Notes: generated by a model from the sequence alone, not told the origin. 64,000 nucleotides of DNA from Rhizobium sp. CF122 (GCF_000282035.1 NZ_AKKA01000070.1:1-64000); one strand, 5' to 3'. Positions 35,648-47,270 are shown, numbered from the stretch's first letter. Made by a program: numbers and translations.

Positions 35648-35953
35648 TCAATCAAGCCGGCGTGCTGCCGCCTTCTCCATCGCTGCCGCCAGCCGGAAGT
35701 CAAGCTCGGTCAGGCCGCCGGCATCATGGGTGTTGAGTTTCACCTCGACGCGCGAATAGACATTGAACCATTCCGGATGATGATTGAGCCGTTCTGCCGC
35801 AAGCGCCGCTTCCGTCATGAAGCCGAAAGCCTCGACGAAATTGCGAAACTTGAAGCTTCGCGATATCGACGTGCCAGTGTCATTGAGCGACCAGCCGTCA
35901 AGCTTGGCAAGTTCGGCGGCGATGGCTTGCCGTTCCAGTTTTTCCCGTTTCAT
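35648..35953 (-). CDS. phhB: 4a-hydroxytetrahydrobiopterin dehydratase (PCD/DCoH)
   Basis: This enzyme dehydrates 4a-hydroxytetrahydropterin, recycling the pterin cofactor of aromatic amino-acid hydroxylases. The 101-residue protein has the family segments [27 protein letters not shown] and the catalytic [33 protein letters not shown], including the paired His-His and the later His-Asp. ATG 35953 is preceded by GGAGGGA, a strong ribosome site. No phenylalanine hydroxylase gene lies in the window. Confidence 0.93.
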   Translation of the reverse strand: MKREKLERQAIAAELAKLDGWSLNDTGTSISRSFKFRNFVEAFGFMTEAALAAERLNHHPEWFNVYSRVEVKLNTHDAGGLTELDFRLAAAMEKAAARRLD

Positions 35954-35988
35954 GCGATTGTCCCTCCTCTTTCCATCATGGACCACAG

Positions 35989-36489
35989 ATGAAACGCATT
36001 AGCATCCTGTTTGTTTGCATGGGCAATATCTGCCGTTCTCCCCTTGCCGAGGGTATCTTCTCGCATCTTGTCGACGCGGCTGGTCTTGCTGATTGTTTCG
36101 AAATCGATTCGGCCGGCACCGGTGGCTGGCACGAGGGCGAGCATCCGGATCGGCGTTCGATCGCAACGGCCAGAGATCACGGGATAGACATCTCCCGACA
36201 ACGCGCCCGTCGGATAACGACGGAGGATTTCAGCCATTTCGACCTGATACTCGCGATGGATCGCGCAAATATCGTCGAACTGCATCGGATGCGCCCGGAA
36301 GCCACAAACATCCGCCTGTTCGGCGAGTTTGCGCTCGAAACCGGCGAGGATATACCCGACCCATACTACGGCAGCAGGGACGAGTTCGAACTTGTCTACG
36401 CTAGGCTCTTTACCGGCTGCAGGAAGCTGCTGGAGGCGCTGGGCACAGACAATGCCTCGTGGAGCGGGAAGACCTCTTCCGTCAGGTAA
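35989..36489 (+). CDS. Low-molecular-weight protein-tyrosine phosphatase
   Basis: The 166-residue protein carries the P-loop CMGNICRS (C-x5-R-S) at about residues 10-17 and the catalytic acid in DIPDPYYG at about 125-131, so it is probably active on phosphotyrosine. [26 protein letters not shown] matches the family. In rhizobia such enzymes often control exopolysaccharide tyrosine kinases, but none is adjacent. Its last 94 nt overlap the convergent thpR gene. Confidence 0.93.
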   Translation: MKRISILFVCMGNICRSPLAEGIFSHLVDAAGLADCFEIDSAGTGGWHEGEHPDRRSIATARDHGIDISRQRARRITTEDFSHFDLILAMDRANIVELHRMRPEATNIRLFGEFALETGEDIPDPYYGSRDEFELVYARLFTGCRKLLEALGTDNASWSGKTSSVR

Positions 36490-36989
36490 GGCCCGCCGCC
36501 AACCGATTCCCTCGATGACAGCAGGACGAAGCGGGGAACAGTGAAGGCCGAGGTCTGAAAGTTGCCGCGGCCAGCGAGGTAATGCACCACATCATCGACC
36601 CGCGACGATTTCAGCCGCGCCAGCGTGACATGCGGCGTGAACTTGCGAGGATCCGGCGGCAATCCGATGCGCTGGCAGATCCGCTCGATTTCCGCTTGAA
36701 GCGCATACATCTCCGGCGAAGGCGAGACGCCGGCCCAGACCGAATGCGGCTTCTTGGATCCGAATGCGCCGATACCATCAAGGCGGATCTGGAATTCGGG
36801 GCGGTCGATGCGGTCAAGCCGATCGACAATTTCGTCTGCCGTCCGTCCATCGACATCGCCGATGAACCGCAAAGTGATGTGGTAATTTTCCACATCAATC
36901 CATCTTGCACCAGGGAGACCACCGCGCAGCAATGAGAGGCTCATCGCGACATTGCGCGGAATTTCGAGGGCGGTAAACAGTCTCGGCAT
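36396..36989 (-). CDS. thpR: RNA 2',3'-cyclic phosphodiesterase (2'-5' RNA ligase family)
   Basis: The 197-residue protein belongs to the 2H phosphoesterase family: both active-site motifs are present, HITL (about residue 38) and HVTL (about residue 123), each in its expected half. ThpR opens 2',3'-cyclic phosphates at RNA ends, with weak ligase activity. ATG 36989 has GGGGAG upstream; a GTG at 36998 is less likely. The last 31 codons overlap the phosphatase gene on the other strand; the usual domain end ([10 protein letters not shown]) falls close to the start of the overlap. Confidence 0.92.
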   Translation of the reverse strand: MPRLFTALEIPRNVAMSLSLLRGGLPGARWIDVENYHITLRFIGDVDGRTADEIVDRLDRIDRPEFQIRLDGIGAFGSKKPHSVWAGVSPSPEMYALQAEIERICQRIGLPPDPRKFTPHVTLARLKSSRVDDVVHYLAGRGNFQTSAFTVPRFVLLSSRESVGGGPYLTEEVFPLHEALSVPSASSSFLQPVKSLA

Positions 36990-37057
36990 AACGAGCACTC
37001 CCCGAATCTATTGCAGGTGCTCACACGGAATCACGCATTGGGCACCTGTGCAAGCCC

Positions 37058-37702
37058 CTAATTCTTCACAGTAGAAATCGTTCCCAAGAATTGCGTGATA
37101 GCCGGCTCCATCTTTTCGACCATCACATCGACCCCCTTGCTGTTGGGGTGCATCCCATCTTCGAGCTTCAAACCAGCCGCAAGGGCGACGCCGTCGAGAA
37201 AGAAGGGATAGAGCGCAACACCATGTTTTTGCGCGAGTTTCGGGTAGATCGCATTGAAGCGTGCGGCATAGTCGCCACCCATGTTCGGCGGCGCCAGTAT
37301 ACCGACAAGAAGAACGGCAATGCCGCGTTCCTTTAGCCGGACAATCATCTGGTCGAGATTCTTTTCACTTTCTTCGGGAGGGATGCCACGCAGTGCATCA
37401 TTGCCGCCGAGTTCGAGAATTACGCCATCGGTACCGTCGGGAACCGACCAATCGATTCGTGCAAGACCGCCGGTCGTCGTGTCCCCGGAGACCCCCGCAT
37501 TGGCGATCGATATATCGACCCCTTTGGCTTTCAGAGCTGCTTGCAGTTTTTCTGGAAACCCGTCGCCGGGAGGAAGCTGGTAGCCTGCCATCAGGCTGTC
37601 CCCAAAGCCGACAAGGCTGATTGTCCTTGCATTGGCTGTGACTGAGAACATCAGCGAGGCAACAATGACGGCGATGTGAAGGCCGGCAACTTTAAATCTC
37701 AT
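37058..37702 (-). CDS. tesA: SGNH-type esterase/lysophospholipase (TesA-like arylesterase)
   Basis: The 214-residue protein has a Sec signal peptide (about residues 1-25, ending TANA) and the SGNH blocks: block I GDSLMAG with catalytic Ser, block II Gly (NAGVSGDTTTGG), block III ELGGNDALRG and block V DGMHPNSKG with the Asp and His. TesA is a periplasmic lipase/thioesterase/arylesterase. It diverges from an ABC pair (ybbA-ybbP); this neighbourhood is conserved in E. coli and many other bacteria. Only 53 nt separate the start codons. Confidence 0.93.
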   Translation of the reverse strand: MRFKVAGLHIAVIVASLMFSVTANARTISLVGFGDSLMAGYQLPPGDGFPEKLQAALKAKGVDISIANAGVSGDTTTGGLARIDWSVPDGTDGVILELGGNDALRGIPPEESEKNLDQMIVRLKERGIAVLLVGILAPPNMGGDYAARFNAIYPKLAQKHGVALYPFFLDGVALAAGLKLEDGMHPNSKGVDVMVEKMEPAITQFLGTISTVKN

Positions 37703-37755
37703 TCCGCTTTCCCTAGATTGGCAAGACGATCGGCATCTATATAGGGCGAATACTG

Positions 37756-38463
37756 TTGGCAAAAACCATCATCGAGTTGAAGCGCGCCGATTTGACGCTT
37801 GGCAGCGCCGCCGCCTCCGTCCATGTGCTGAAAGGCATCGATCTGACGATTGCCGCCGGGGAGTCGGTCGGCATCGTAGGGCCGTCGGGCTCCGGCAAAT
37901 CGACATTGCTGATGGTGCTTGCAGGGCTTGAGAAACTCGATAGTGGCGAGATCAATGTCAGCGGCACACCATTGCATGCTCTGAGTGAAGACGAAGTGGC
38001 CGACTTCCGTGGGCGTAACATCGGCATCGTCTTCCAATCTTTCCACCTAATAGCCAACATGACGGCGCTGGAGAACGTCGCCGTACCGCTGGAGCTTGCC
38101 AATCTTTCCAATCCCTTCGAAATCGCACGCCGCGAATTGAAATCCGTCGGTCTTGGCGATCGATTGAACCACTATCCTGGCCAGCTCTCCGGCGGCGAGC
38201 AGCAACGCGTGGCAATTGCACGCGCCCTCGCACCCTCGCCGGCATTGCTGATTGCCGACGAACCGACCGGCAACCTCGACACCGACACCGGCCGCCAGAT
38301 TGCAGATCTTCTGTTTTCGAAGCAGACAGAGCGCGGGATGACGCTACTGCTTGTCACCCATGACACCGCCCTTGCCAAACGCTGCTCCAGGCAGATTCGG
38401 GTTCGTTCGGGACAAATCGAGGGCGATAGCGCGCATGTGCAGCCCGAGGCAGCGATTGCATGA
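37756..38463 (+). CDS. ybbA: ABC transporter ATP-binding protein, YbbA/LolD-type
   Basis: The 235-residue ATPase has Walker [17 protein letters not shown], signature [15 protein letters not shown], Walker [13 protein letters not shown] and [15 protein letters not shown], as in the MacB/LolD family. With the FtsX-like permease that overlaps it by 4 nt it forms a mechanotransmission-type ABC complex; its substrate is unknown. The only start that fits is TTG at 37756, as no in-frame ATG or GTG lies upstream of the Walker A motif. It diverges from tesA. Confidence 0.92.
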   Translation: MAKTIIELKRADLTLGSAAASVHVLKGIDLTIAAGESVGIVGPSGSGKSTLLMVLAGLEKLDSGEINVSGTPLHALSEDEVADFRGRNIGIVFQSFHLIANMTALENVAVPLELANLSNPFEIARRELKSVGLGDRLNHYPGQLSGGEQQRVAIARALAPSPALLIADEPTGNLDTDTGRQIADLLFSKQTERGMTLLLVTHDTALAKRCSRQIRVRSGQIEGDSAHVQPEAAIA

Positions 38464-41003
38464 GATTGTTGACCCCGCGTGTCTCCCTTGCCTTTCGTCT
38501 CGCGCTTCGCGAACTTCGCGGCGGGCTCGGCGGCTTCTATATCTTTCTCGCCTGTATCGCTCTCGGCACCGGCGCCATTGCGGCGGTCAATTCGGTTTCG
38601 CAGTCGATCACTGACACGATCGCCACGCAGGGTCAGGAGATTCTTGCCGGCGACGTGCGCTTCGAGCTTAACAACCGCGAGGCGACTGACGCCGAAATGG
38701 ATTTCCTGCGCGGCTTCGGAAAGGTGTCGACGTCGACTGGCCTGCGCTCGATGGCACGCAAGCCCGACGGCTCGGATCAGGCTCTAGTCGAAGTCAAGGC
38801 GGTCGACGGCGCCTACCCACTCTACGGTACCTTCGAGGCCGAACCGAACTATCCGTTGCACGCGCTTCTGTCCGGGCAGAGCGGTACCTATGGCGCAGTG
38901 GCCGCGCCGCTTCTGCTCGAGCGACTTGGCCTCTCCATTGGCGACGAGATCCTCCTCGGCAATGTCATTCTGAACGTCACCGGCACGATCAAGACCGAAC
39001 CTGACGCGGTTTCGGAAGGTTTCGGCTTCGCACCCCGCCTCCTCGTGAGCAGGGACGCGCTCAAGGCATCCGGCCTCATCCAGACCGGCAGCCTGGTCGA
39101 GCACGTTTACAAGATTCGCATGGACGACCCCGCCGAGAGATCCACGATCCGCGATCGGGCTGCGAAGGCATTTCCGTCCGCCGGCTGGTCGATTCGCACC
39201 AGCGACCGGGCAGCCCCTTCGCTGACCGAGAACATTGAACGATTTTCGCAGTTCCTGACACTGGTCGGACTGACGGCCCTGATCGTCGGTGGTGTCGGCG
39301 TCGCAAACGCCGTGCGAGCTTTCCTCGATTCCAAGCGGACGACGATCGCAACCTTCAAATGCCTTGGCGCGCCGGCGGCGACCGTAGTCCTGATCTACCT
39401 TTTCCAGATCGCCATCATTGCGCTCGGCGGCATGGTCATCGGGCTCATCATCGGAGCGCTGGCGCCAATCGTGGCGTCGCAATTTCTTGCGCAATTCTTA
39501 CCTGTTTCCACCGATCTGACGTTCTATCCCGAGCCCTTGGCCCTCGCGGTCGTTTTCGGCATTTTGACAACACTGGCCTTTGCCATCATGCCGCTCGGAC
39601 ATTCCCGCGAGGTTCCGGCAACTGCGCTCTTCCGCGAGCAGGGTTTCGAAGCGCGGGGCTTGCCATCCTGGCCCTATATTCTTCTAGCAGCGGTCTTTCT
39701 CCTCGCACTCGCCGGTCTCGCGATCATAACGGCTTATGATGGCTTCATCGCGGTCGTCTTTGTCGGGGCAATCGCCTTCGCCTTTGTGATCCTGCGGCTT
39801 GTCGCGGCCGGCATTGCTTGGCTCGCGCGTCGCAGTCCACGCGTCAATTCGCCAGCCTTGCGCCTCGCAATCGGTAACATCCATCGGCCCGGCGCACTGA
39901 CGCCTTCCGTCGTTCTGTCGCTCGGTCTTGGCCTTGCACTGCTTGTCACCCTCACGCTGATCGACGGAAACATGCGTCAGCAATTAACCGGACGCATGGC
40001 CGCTGGCGCACCGAATTTCTTCTTCGTCGACATTCAGGGGTCGGAACTCGAGAAATTCCGTAGCGTCGTTAAAGCCGGTTCCCCGGATGGCAAACTGGTC
40101 GAAGTGCCTATGCTGCGCGGGCGCATCCTCGCCTTCAACGGCGAGGACGTGACGAAGCGGAAGGTTCCGCCGGGCGGCCAGTGGGTGCTGCGCGGCGACC
40201 GCGGCATTACCTATTCGGAAACACTGCCGGAAAATGCGTCGTTGACCGAAGGTTCCTGGTGGCCGAAGGATTACAGCGGCGAGCCGCTTGTCTCCTTTTC
40301 AGCCGAGGAGGCCGGAGAACTCGGCTTGAAGATCGGCGACACCGTCACCGTTAACGTGCTTGGGCGTAACATCACCGCCCAGATCGCCAATCTGCGCAAG
40401 GTCGAGTGGGAATCGCTTTCCATCAACTTCGTGATGGTGTTCTCGCCCAATACGTTCCGCGGCGCCCCGCACGCCTGGCTGGCGACGCTCACTGACCCGA
40501 CGGCGACCTCTAGCCAGGAGGCCACGATCCTCAAATCCGTGACAAATACCTATCCGACAATCACCAGCGTGCGGGTCAAGGATGCGATCGACATCGTCAA
40601 CACACTGGTGGCGCAGCTGGCGACGGCGATCCGCGCCGCCGCCTCCGTTGCACTTATCGCCTCGGTGCTTGTTCTTGCCGGCGCTCTGGCTGCTGGCAAT
40701 CGCGCTCGTACCCATGATGCGGTCGTTCTTAAGACACTCGGCGCGACGCGGCGAATGCTGATCCGCGCCTTCTGCTACGAGTACCTTATCCTTGGCGCTG
40801 CGACCGCAGTCTTTGCCCTCTTCGCCGGCGGCATCGCGGCCTGGTTCATCACCGCCCGGATCATGCGCATCTCCTCGCACTTCCTGCCCGATGTCGCCGG
40901 CCTGACGCTCGTGACTGCTTTGGTACTGACAGTCGGTATCGGTCTCATCGGAACCTGGCGCATCCTGGGGCAGAAGGCGGCACCCGTTTTGCGCGAACTC
41001 TGA
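38460..41003 (+). CDS. ybbP: FtsX-family ABC permease, YbbP-type
   Basis: The 847-residue protein has the double FtsX layout of YbbP: a first helix (about 15-40), a periplasmic domain to about 255, a helix bundle at about 265-480 (for example FSQFLTLVGLTALIVGGVGVANAVRAFL), a second periplasmic domain at about 500-720, and three C-terminal helices ending ILGQKAAPVLREL. The gene pair with TesA suggests a role in extracting or moving lipids or peptides across the envelope. It starts at the last base pair of ybbA (ATGA overlap). Confidence 0.93.
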   Translation: MRLLTPRVSLAFRLALRELRGGLGGFYIFLACIALGTGAIAAVNSVSQSITDTIATQGQEILAGDVRFELNNREATDAEMDFLRGFGKVSTSTGLRSMARKPDGSDQALVEVKAVDGAYPLYGTFEAEPNYPLHALLSGQSGTYGAVAAPLLLERLGLSIGDEILLGNVILNVTGTIKTEPDAVSEGFGFAPRLLVSRDALKASGLIQTGSLVEHVYKIRMDDPAERSTIRDRAAKAFPSAGWSIRTSDRAAPSLTENIERFSQFLTLVGLTALIVGGVGVANAVRAFLDSKRTTIATFKCLGAPAATVVLIYLFQIAIIALGGMVIGLIIGALAPIVASQFLAQFLPVSTDLTFYPEPLALAVVFGILTTLAFAIMPLGHSREVPATALFREQGFEARGLPSWPYILLAAVFLLALAGLAIITAYDGFIAVVFVGAIAFAFVILRLVAAGIAWLARRSPRVNSPALRLAIGNIHRPGALTPSVVLSLGLGLALLVTLTLIDGNMRQQLTGRMAAGAPNFFFVDIQGSELEKFRSVVKAGSPDGKLVEVPMLRGRILAFNGEDVTKRKVPPGGQWVLRGDRGITYSETLPENASLTEGSWWPKDYSGEPLVSFSAEEAGELGLKIGDTVTVNVLGRNITAQIANLRKVEWESLSINFVMVFSPNTFRGAPHAWLATLTDPTATSSQEATILKSVTNTYPTITSVRVKDAIDIVNTLVAQLATAIRAAASVALIASVLVLAGALAAGNRARTHDAVVLKTLGATRRMLIRAFCYEYLILGAATAVFALFAGGIAAWFITARIMRISSHFLPDVAGLTLVTALVLTVGIGLIGTWRILGQKAAPVLREL

Positions 41004-41099
41004 TTGACCAAACAGAGAAATTTCCTTCACCTTACGGCGATTTAACCCGATCCCGGGTTGCAAGGGCCTTGTTTGCGAAAGCCGAAAGGCTCATATTGT

Positions 41100-41181
41100 G
41101 TGCAGGCATGCTGGGCTCCGCAGCGGCGCCCGGGTTTCGCGCCCGCCACCGTGTCCACACCGGAGCTTGTAAGAGGAAACT
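41100..41181 (+). ncRNA. Candidate ybhL leader RNA upstream of the Bax-inhibitor gene
   Basis: The 178-nt gap before this gene ends in a GC-rich stretch with two possible stem-loops: GGGC...GCCC near 41113-41131, and CCG-TGT...ACA-CGG near 41149-41163, just before the ribosome site. Alphaproteobacterial ybhL (YccA) genes are known to be preceded by a conserved structured leader (Rfam ybhL family, from memory). The position fits; sequence identity to the family was not tested. Confidence 0.35.
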
Positions 41182-41910
41182 ATGGCTGACCTTCGTAATT
41201 ACCAAGGCCGCGTTCAGACCGGCGAGATGATCGACCAGGGCCTACGCAGCTATATGCTCAAGGTCTACAACCTGATGGCGCTGGGTCTGGCGATCACGGG
41301 TGTAGCCGCTTATCTGGGCTTCAATTTCGCCGTCCAGGACGGCCAACTGACGCAGTTTGGCGTATTGCTTTTCCAGTCGCCGCTCCGCTGGGTGGTCATC
41401 CTTGCACCGCTGGCTGCCGTGTTCTTCCTGAGCTTCAGGATTAACCGGATGAGCGTTGCCGCCGCGCAGACGACCTTTTGGGTCTACGCCGCGCTGGTGG
41501 GGCTCTCGCTCGCGTCCATCTTCCTGGTCTACACACAGTCGAGCATTACACAGACGTTCTTCGTGACCGCAGCCTCCTTTGGCGCGCTCTCGCTGTACGG
41601 CTACACGACCAAGCGTGATCTCTCCGCGATGGGCTCGTTCCTGATCATGGGCCTTTTCGGCCTGATCATCGCGTCGATTGTGAACATCTTCCTGGCATCG
41701 TCCGCCCTTCAGTTCGCGGTCTCTGTGATCGGCGTGCTGATCTTCGCAGGCCTGACCGCCTACGATACGCAGCGCATCAAGGAACTGTATTACGAAGCCG
41801 ACGGCGCAGAAGTAGCCGGCCGCAAGGCGATCATGGGTGCGCTAACCCTGTATCTCGACTTCATCAACCTCTTCATGTTCCTGCTGCAGTTCATGGGCGA
41901 CCGCAAGTAA
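41182..41910 (+). CDS. Bax inhibitor-1/YccA (YbhL) family membrane protein
   Basis: The 242-residue protein has seven membrane helices from about residue 27 to the end, starting LRSYMLKVYNLMALGLAITGVAAYLG, with GLTAYDTQRIKELYY and the C-terminal ALTLYLDFINLFMFLLQFMG that carry the conserved Asp residues of the TMBIM/BI-1 calcium-channel family. Bacterial members bind or inhibit FtsH, or act as pH-dependent Ca2+ leaks. It is a single gene with its own terminator and a possible structured leader. Confidence 0.95.
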   Translation: MADLRNYQGRVQTGEMIDQGLRSYMLKVYNLMALGLAITGVAAYLGFNFAVQDGQLTQFGVLLFQSPLRWVVILAPLAAVFFLSFRINRMSVAAAQTTFWVYAALVGLSLASIFLVYTQSSITQTFFVTAASFGALSLYGYTTKRDLSAMGSFLIMGLFGLIIASIVNIFLASSALQFAVSVIGVLIFAGLTAYDTQRIKELYYEADGAEVAGRKAIMGALTLYLDFINLFMFLLQFMGDRK

Positions 41911-41927
41911 GGAACGGGGGATGTATC

Positions 41928-41956
41928 AAAAAAGGCGGCTTCGGCCGCCTTTTTTG
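41928..41956 (+). terminator. Rho-independent terminator after the BI-1 gene
   Basis: AAAGGCGGC and GCCGCCTTT form a 9-bp stem with a TTCG tetraloop (41940-41943), followed by more T residues and TTGC. It lies 20 nt after the stop codon and is a textbook terminator. Confidence 0.93.
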
Positions 41957-42021
41957 TTGCCTGGTCATGCGGAGAATGATTTCTGGAAGAGTCCATTGTT
42001 CATATCCGCCCGGCCGACCGC

Positions 42022-42579
42022 ATGCCCATCTTCCTCCGCGACGCTTCCTCATCCGACCTCCCCGCCATCACCGCCATCTATCGCGAATCCGTCCTGAATG
42101 GTGTCGCAAGCTACGAGATCGTCCCGCCGCAGCAGAGCGAGATGGCGGCACGATTTTCCGCAATCACGGGTCAGAGCTATCCCTACATCGCCGCGATTGG
42201 TGAGGATGGCAACTTGCTCGGTTACGCCTATGCATCAGCCTTCCGCACACGCCCAGCCTACCGCTGGATCGTCGAGGATTCGATTTACCTGGGACCGGAA
42301 GCGCGCGGCAGGGGAATTGGAAGGCGGTTGCTCGCCGAACTGATCCGACGCTGCACAGATCTCGGCTTTCGCCAGATGGTGGCCGTGATCGGCGGCGCGC
42401 ATCCGGCGTCGATCGCCTTGCATCAGGCACTGGGCTTTGAGGAAACCGGCCGCCTGAAAGGAACTGGCTACAAGCACGGCCGTTGGCTTGACACAATGAT
42501 GATGCAGCGCGCTCTGGGCGAAGGCGCGGCCACCGACCCCGATCCCTCTGTCTACCCAGGCACGCTGTTCAAGGTGTGA
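42022..42579 (+). CDS. GNAT acetyltransferase, phosphinothricin-acetyltransferase-like
   Basis: The 185-residue protein matches the Pat/Bar subgroup of GNATs: the N-terminal RDASSSDLPAITAIYRESVLNGVASYE, LLGYAYASAFRTRPAYRWIVEDSIYL, and the acetyl-CoA motif YLGPEARGRGIGRRLLAELI (RGRGIG). The natural substrate of most homologues is unknown; methionine sulfoximine/sulfone acetylation is one known activity. The start ATG 42022 fits the fold. Confidence 0.92.
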   Translation: MPIFLRDASSSDLPAITAIYRESVLNGVASYEIVPPQQSEMAARFSAITGQSYPYIAAIGEDGNLLGYAYASAFRTRPAYRWIVEDSIYLGPEARGRGIGRRLLAELIRRCTDLGFRQMVAVIGGAHPASIALHQALGFEETGRLKGTGYKHGRWLDTMMMQRALGEGAATDPDPSVYPGTLFKV

Positions 42580-42585
42580 CAGGGT

Positions 42586-42987
42586 TCACTTCTCGACGAG
42601 CTTCAGAACCTTATTGAAGACCTTCAAAACCTGCTGCAGCTCGTGTCCGCGCTTCAAGATGACACCGTGCGTATTGATAACGCAGTAGGCCCCCTGCTTG
42701 GCGGCGAGCCTTGGATTCTTCTCGATACGAAAGAGCGGCATTTCGCCCGATCGCTTGAAAACCGAGAAGATGGCGCGGTCTTTCAGGTGATCAATCGCAT
42801 AGTCACGCCAGTCACCCTCGCCAACCATGCGGCCATAAATCCACAAAATCGCATCGAGCTCGCGTCGGTGGAACGTGACCGGCGCTGGGTCCCTGCTCTG
42901 CTTATATTCCTTGAGATCTACGACGACTGAGGAACTGTTCTCGGCTAACCGGCTCTCGCCGTGCCGCAAATCCTGCTGATCTGTCAT
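42586..42987 (-). CDS. DUF2794 family protein
   Basis: The 133-residue protein is a small alphaproteobacterial family of unknown function: VTFHRRELDAILWIYGRMVGEGDWRDYAIDHL in the middle and a basic C-terminus LFRIEKNPRLAAKQGAYCVINTHGVILKRGHELQQVLKVF. It has no signal peptide or membrane segment. ATG 42987 (MTDQQDLRHG) was preferred to the longer frame, whose N-terminal part looks non-coding. Convergent with the GNAT gene; 6 nt apart. Confidence 0.88.
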   Translation of the reverse strand: MTDQQDLRHGESRLAENSSSVVVDLKEYKQSRDPAPVTFHRRELDAILWIYGRMVGEGDWRDYAIDHLKDRAIFSVFKRSGEMPLFRIEKNPRLAAKQGAYCVINTHGVILKRGHELQQVLKVFNKVLKLVEK

Positions 42988-43352
42988 CAGTCTCCCTGTG
43001 CCTCCGCTTGTGACAGGTGAATGACAGTTTGCCTTAGCGTTTATAAATTGCAAGCAGGCGATCAGTCACATTAATCATAGTCTGTGCAATCTCCCGAGTG
43101 CCGCAATTCAGTCAAAACAGCGCCTCATTTGCAAGGGAAATTCCCTCACGACTGCGCCGCGGGGCCGTTCGGACCCGCGTTGCACACGAATTGCGCATGA
43201 TCTTTTTGCCAGATTCGGTCTGCTGAAAAGGTTGCGTGCGAGTTTGGCGCCAGCGCGCCAAAGGGCCCGGCTGACCGTATCGACCTTAACCCCAGCCCCG
43301 AATACGATCAGCCGGGCCGCCCCGTTTCCATCCGCGCAAGCAGATGAAATGG
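42988..43352. other. Structured intergenic region between DUF2794 and DUF1223
   Basis: This 365-nt region lies upstream of DUF2794 and downstream of DUF1223, both on the minus strand. It holds three stem-loops close together: 43158-43179 (6+2 bp), 43243-43262 (8-bp perfect stem, 4-nt loop) and 43264-43318 (11+5 bp, one mismatch, 21-nt loop). It could be a terminator array, an mRNA-stabilising element, a small RNA or a repeat of the intergenic mosaic kind. No coding gene was found. Confidence 0.5.
43243..43318. repeat. Two adjacent long inverted repeats
   Basis: TTTGGCGC-CAGC-GCGCCAAA (43243-43262) is a perfect 8-bp hairpin. One base later, GGCCCGGCTGA-C-CGTAT (43264-43280) pairs with ATACG-A-TCAGCCGGGCC (43302-43318), a 16-bp stem with one mismatch. 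Neither is followed by a T tract. Confidence 0.7.
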
Positions 43353-44090
43353 TCAGATGTTCTTCCCGGCCATGACGACCGTCGCTCCGAGGATCGCAGA
43401 TGGTTTGCCATCGGCGGTGGAGGATTGAAGTAAAATCGCGCAGCCCTCAAGATCTGGCTTCTGCATCACGCTTGCCGGCAGCGTCAAGCTCGTTTCCTTG
43501 CCCTCCCACATGCCGACGGTTTCCACGTCTGCAACACTGTTTAGGTAGGCGATCTTCTTGCCGCTGTTTTCGCCCTTCTCGACGTCAATGGTTTTCTCAC
43601 GGTTGAAGTAGACCATGACGACATTGGCTTTGCCCTGTCCTGCGCCGATCTTAATCTCGAGTTGGTCGCCGCGCATCTGTGCCTTCACCGGCACTGACAG
43701 CCCCATACCTTCAGCTGCATAGCCATCGATCTTCTTATTGATCGCGCCGAGATCGGCGCCTGCAACGTGGTCGCGGCCATTGATGATGACCTGCGGCGTA
43801 TAGACGTTGGCACGGCCCATCGCCTGCGCATAACCATACTGCCGCTCGGTATTTTCCTTGGAACTCAGCGTGTCGGCCCATCCCATGTAGTTCCAGTAGT
43901 CAACGTGATAGGCAAGAGCGATAACGCCCCCGGCCTCGACGAGCTTACGGAAAGCTGCATCGGCTGGAGGACAAGAAGAACATCCCTGCGAGGTAAAAAG
44001 TTCAACCACACCTTTCGGCGCGTCCTGGGCAAAAAGTGGGCCGGCAAGCGCCACACCTGCAACCAGAGAAATCAGAAACCGCGGGGACAT
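43353..44090 (-). CDS. DUF1223 family protein, secreted thioredoxin-like
   Basis: The 245-residue protein has a signal peptide (cleavage after ...AGPLFA, about residue 21) and a thioredoxin-like domain opening with VVELFTSQGCSSCPPADAAF, whose CSSC is a CxxC-type site. Continuing segments HVDYWNYMGWADTLSS and NVYTPQVIINGRDHVAGAD are typical of DUF1223. It is presumably periplasmic and redox-linked; no activity is established for the family. Confidence 0.9.
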   Translation of the reverse strand: MSPRFLISLVAGVALAGPLFAQDAPKGVVELFTSQGCSSCPPADAAFRKLVEAGGVIALAYHVDYWNYMGWADTLSSKENTERQYGYAQAMGRANVYTPQVIINGRDHVAGADLGAINKKIDGYAAEGMGLSVPVKAQMRGDQLEIKIGAGQGKANVVMVYFNREKTIDVEKGENSGKKIAYLNSVADVETVGMWEGKETSLTLPASVMQKPDLEGCAILLQSSTADGKPSAILGATVVMAGKNI

Positions 44091-44261
44091 TCATGCACCT
44101 TTTCTTCCGCACCTACCGCCACGCTTCGCCGCAGGTCCGATGTCTGAGCGTAGAGATAGTGGTTCTCGGTCGAAACGGAAAGTCACGAACGGGTGAGGCA
44201 AAGCTTCGTGGAAGCCAAGCTGAAACACATCGTCGTGAGCAGACATCCAATACCTTGCGCT

Positions 44262-44296
44262 CAAACAAAAACCGCCGGAAATCTCTTTCCGGCGGT
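44262..44296 (-). terminator. Rho-independent terminator of acnA
   Basis: On the minus strand ACCGCCGGAA and TTCCGGCGGT form a 10-bp stem with a 6-nt loop, followed by TTTTTGTTTG. It lies 25 nt after the acnA stop codon. Confidence 0.92.
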
Positions 44297-44321
44297 CATT
44301 GTCATGCAAGTCTGTTAACAA

Positions 44322-47012
<2,691 letters not shown>

Positions 47013-47270
47013 GAGAGACCCCGTTTCTGATAGCGAACACAATCGTGCGGACGCCTATGCACGTAATGCACATCAGGATGCGGGTACGGCCATTTCCGCT
47101 GTCCGCACGTGGAGCGAAGCCCATGTTCGGCGCAAGGATGAAATTCACGCCGACCGCTGGCGTGGTTGCGGGTCTTATAGATAATTTCTAAGAAAGGTGC
47201 CAGAGAGTGCGTGACCCATTTCGGATTTTTTTGCATTGCGATGACTGAAAAATTAAACCACGGAAAAGTC
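47013..47270. promoter_or_regulatory. Divergent acnA/ccmA intergenic region
   Basis: This 258-nt region holds the promoters of acnA (leftward) and the ccm operon (rightward). AT-rich stretches at about 47175-47190 and 47220-47260 are likely promoter parts. No clear palindrome or known operator was seen by eye. Confidence 0.4.
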
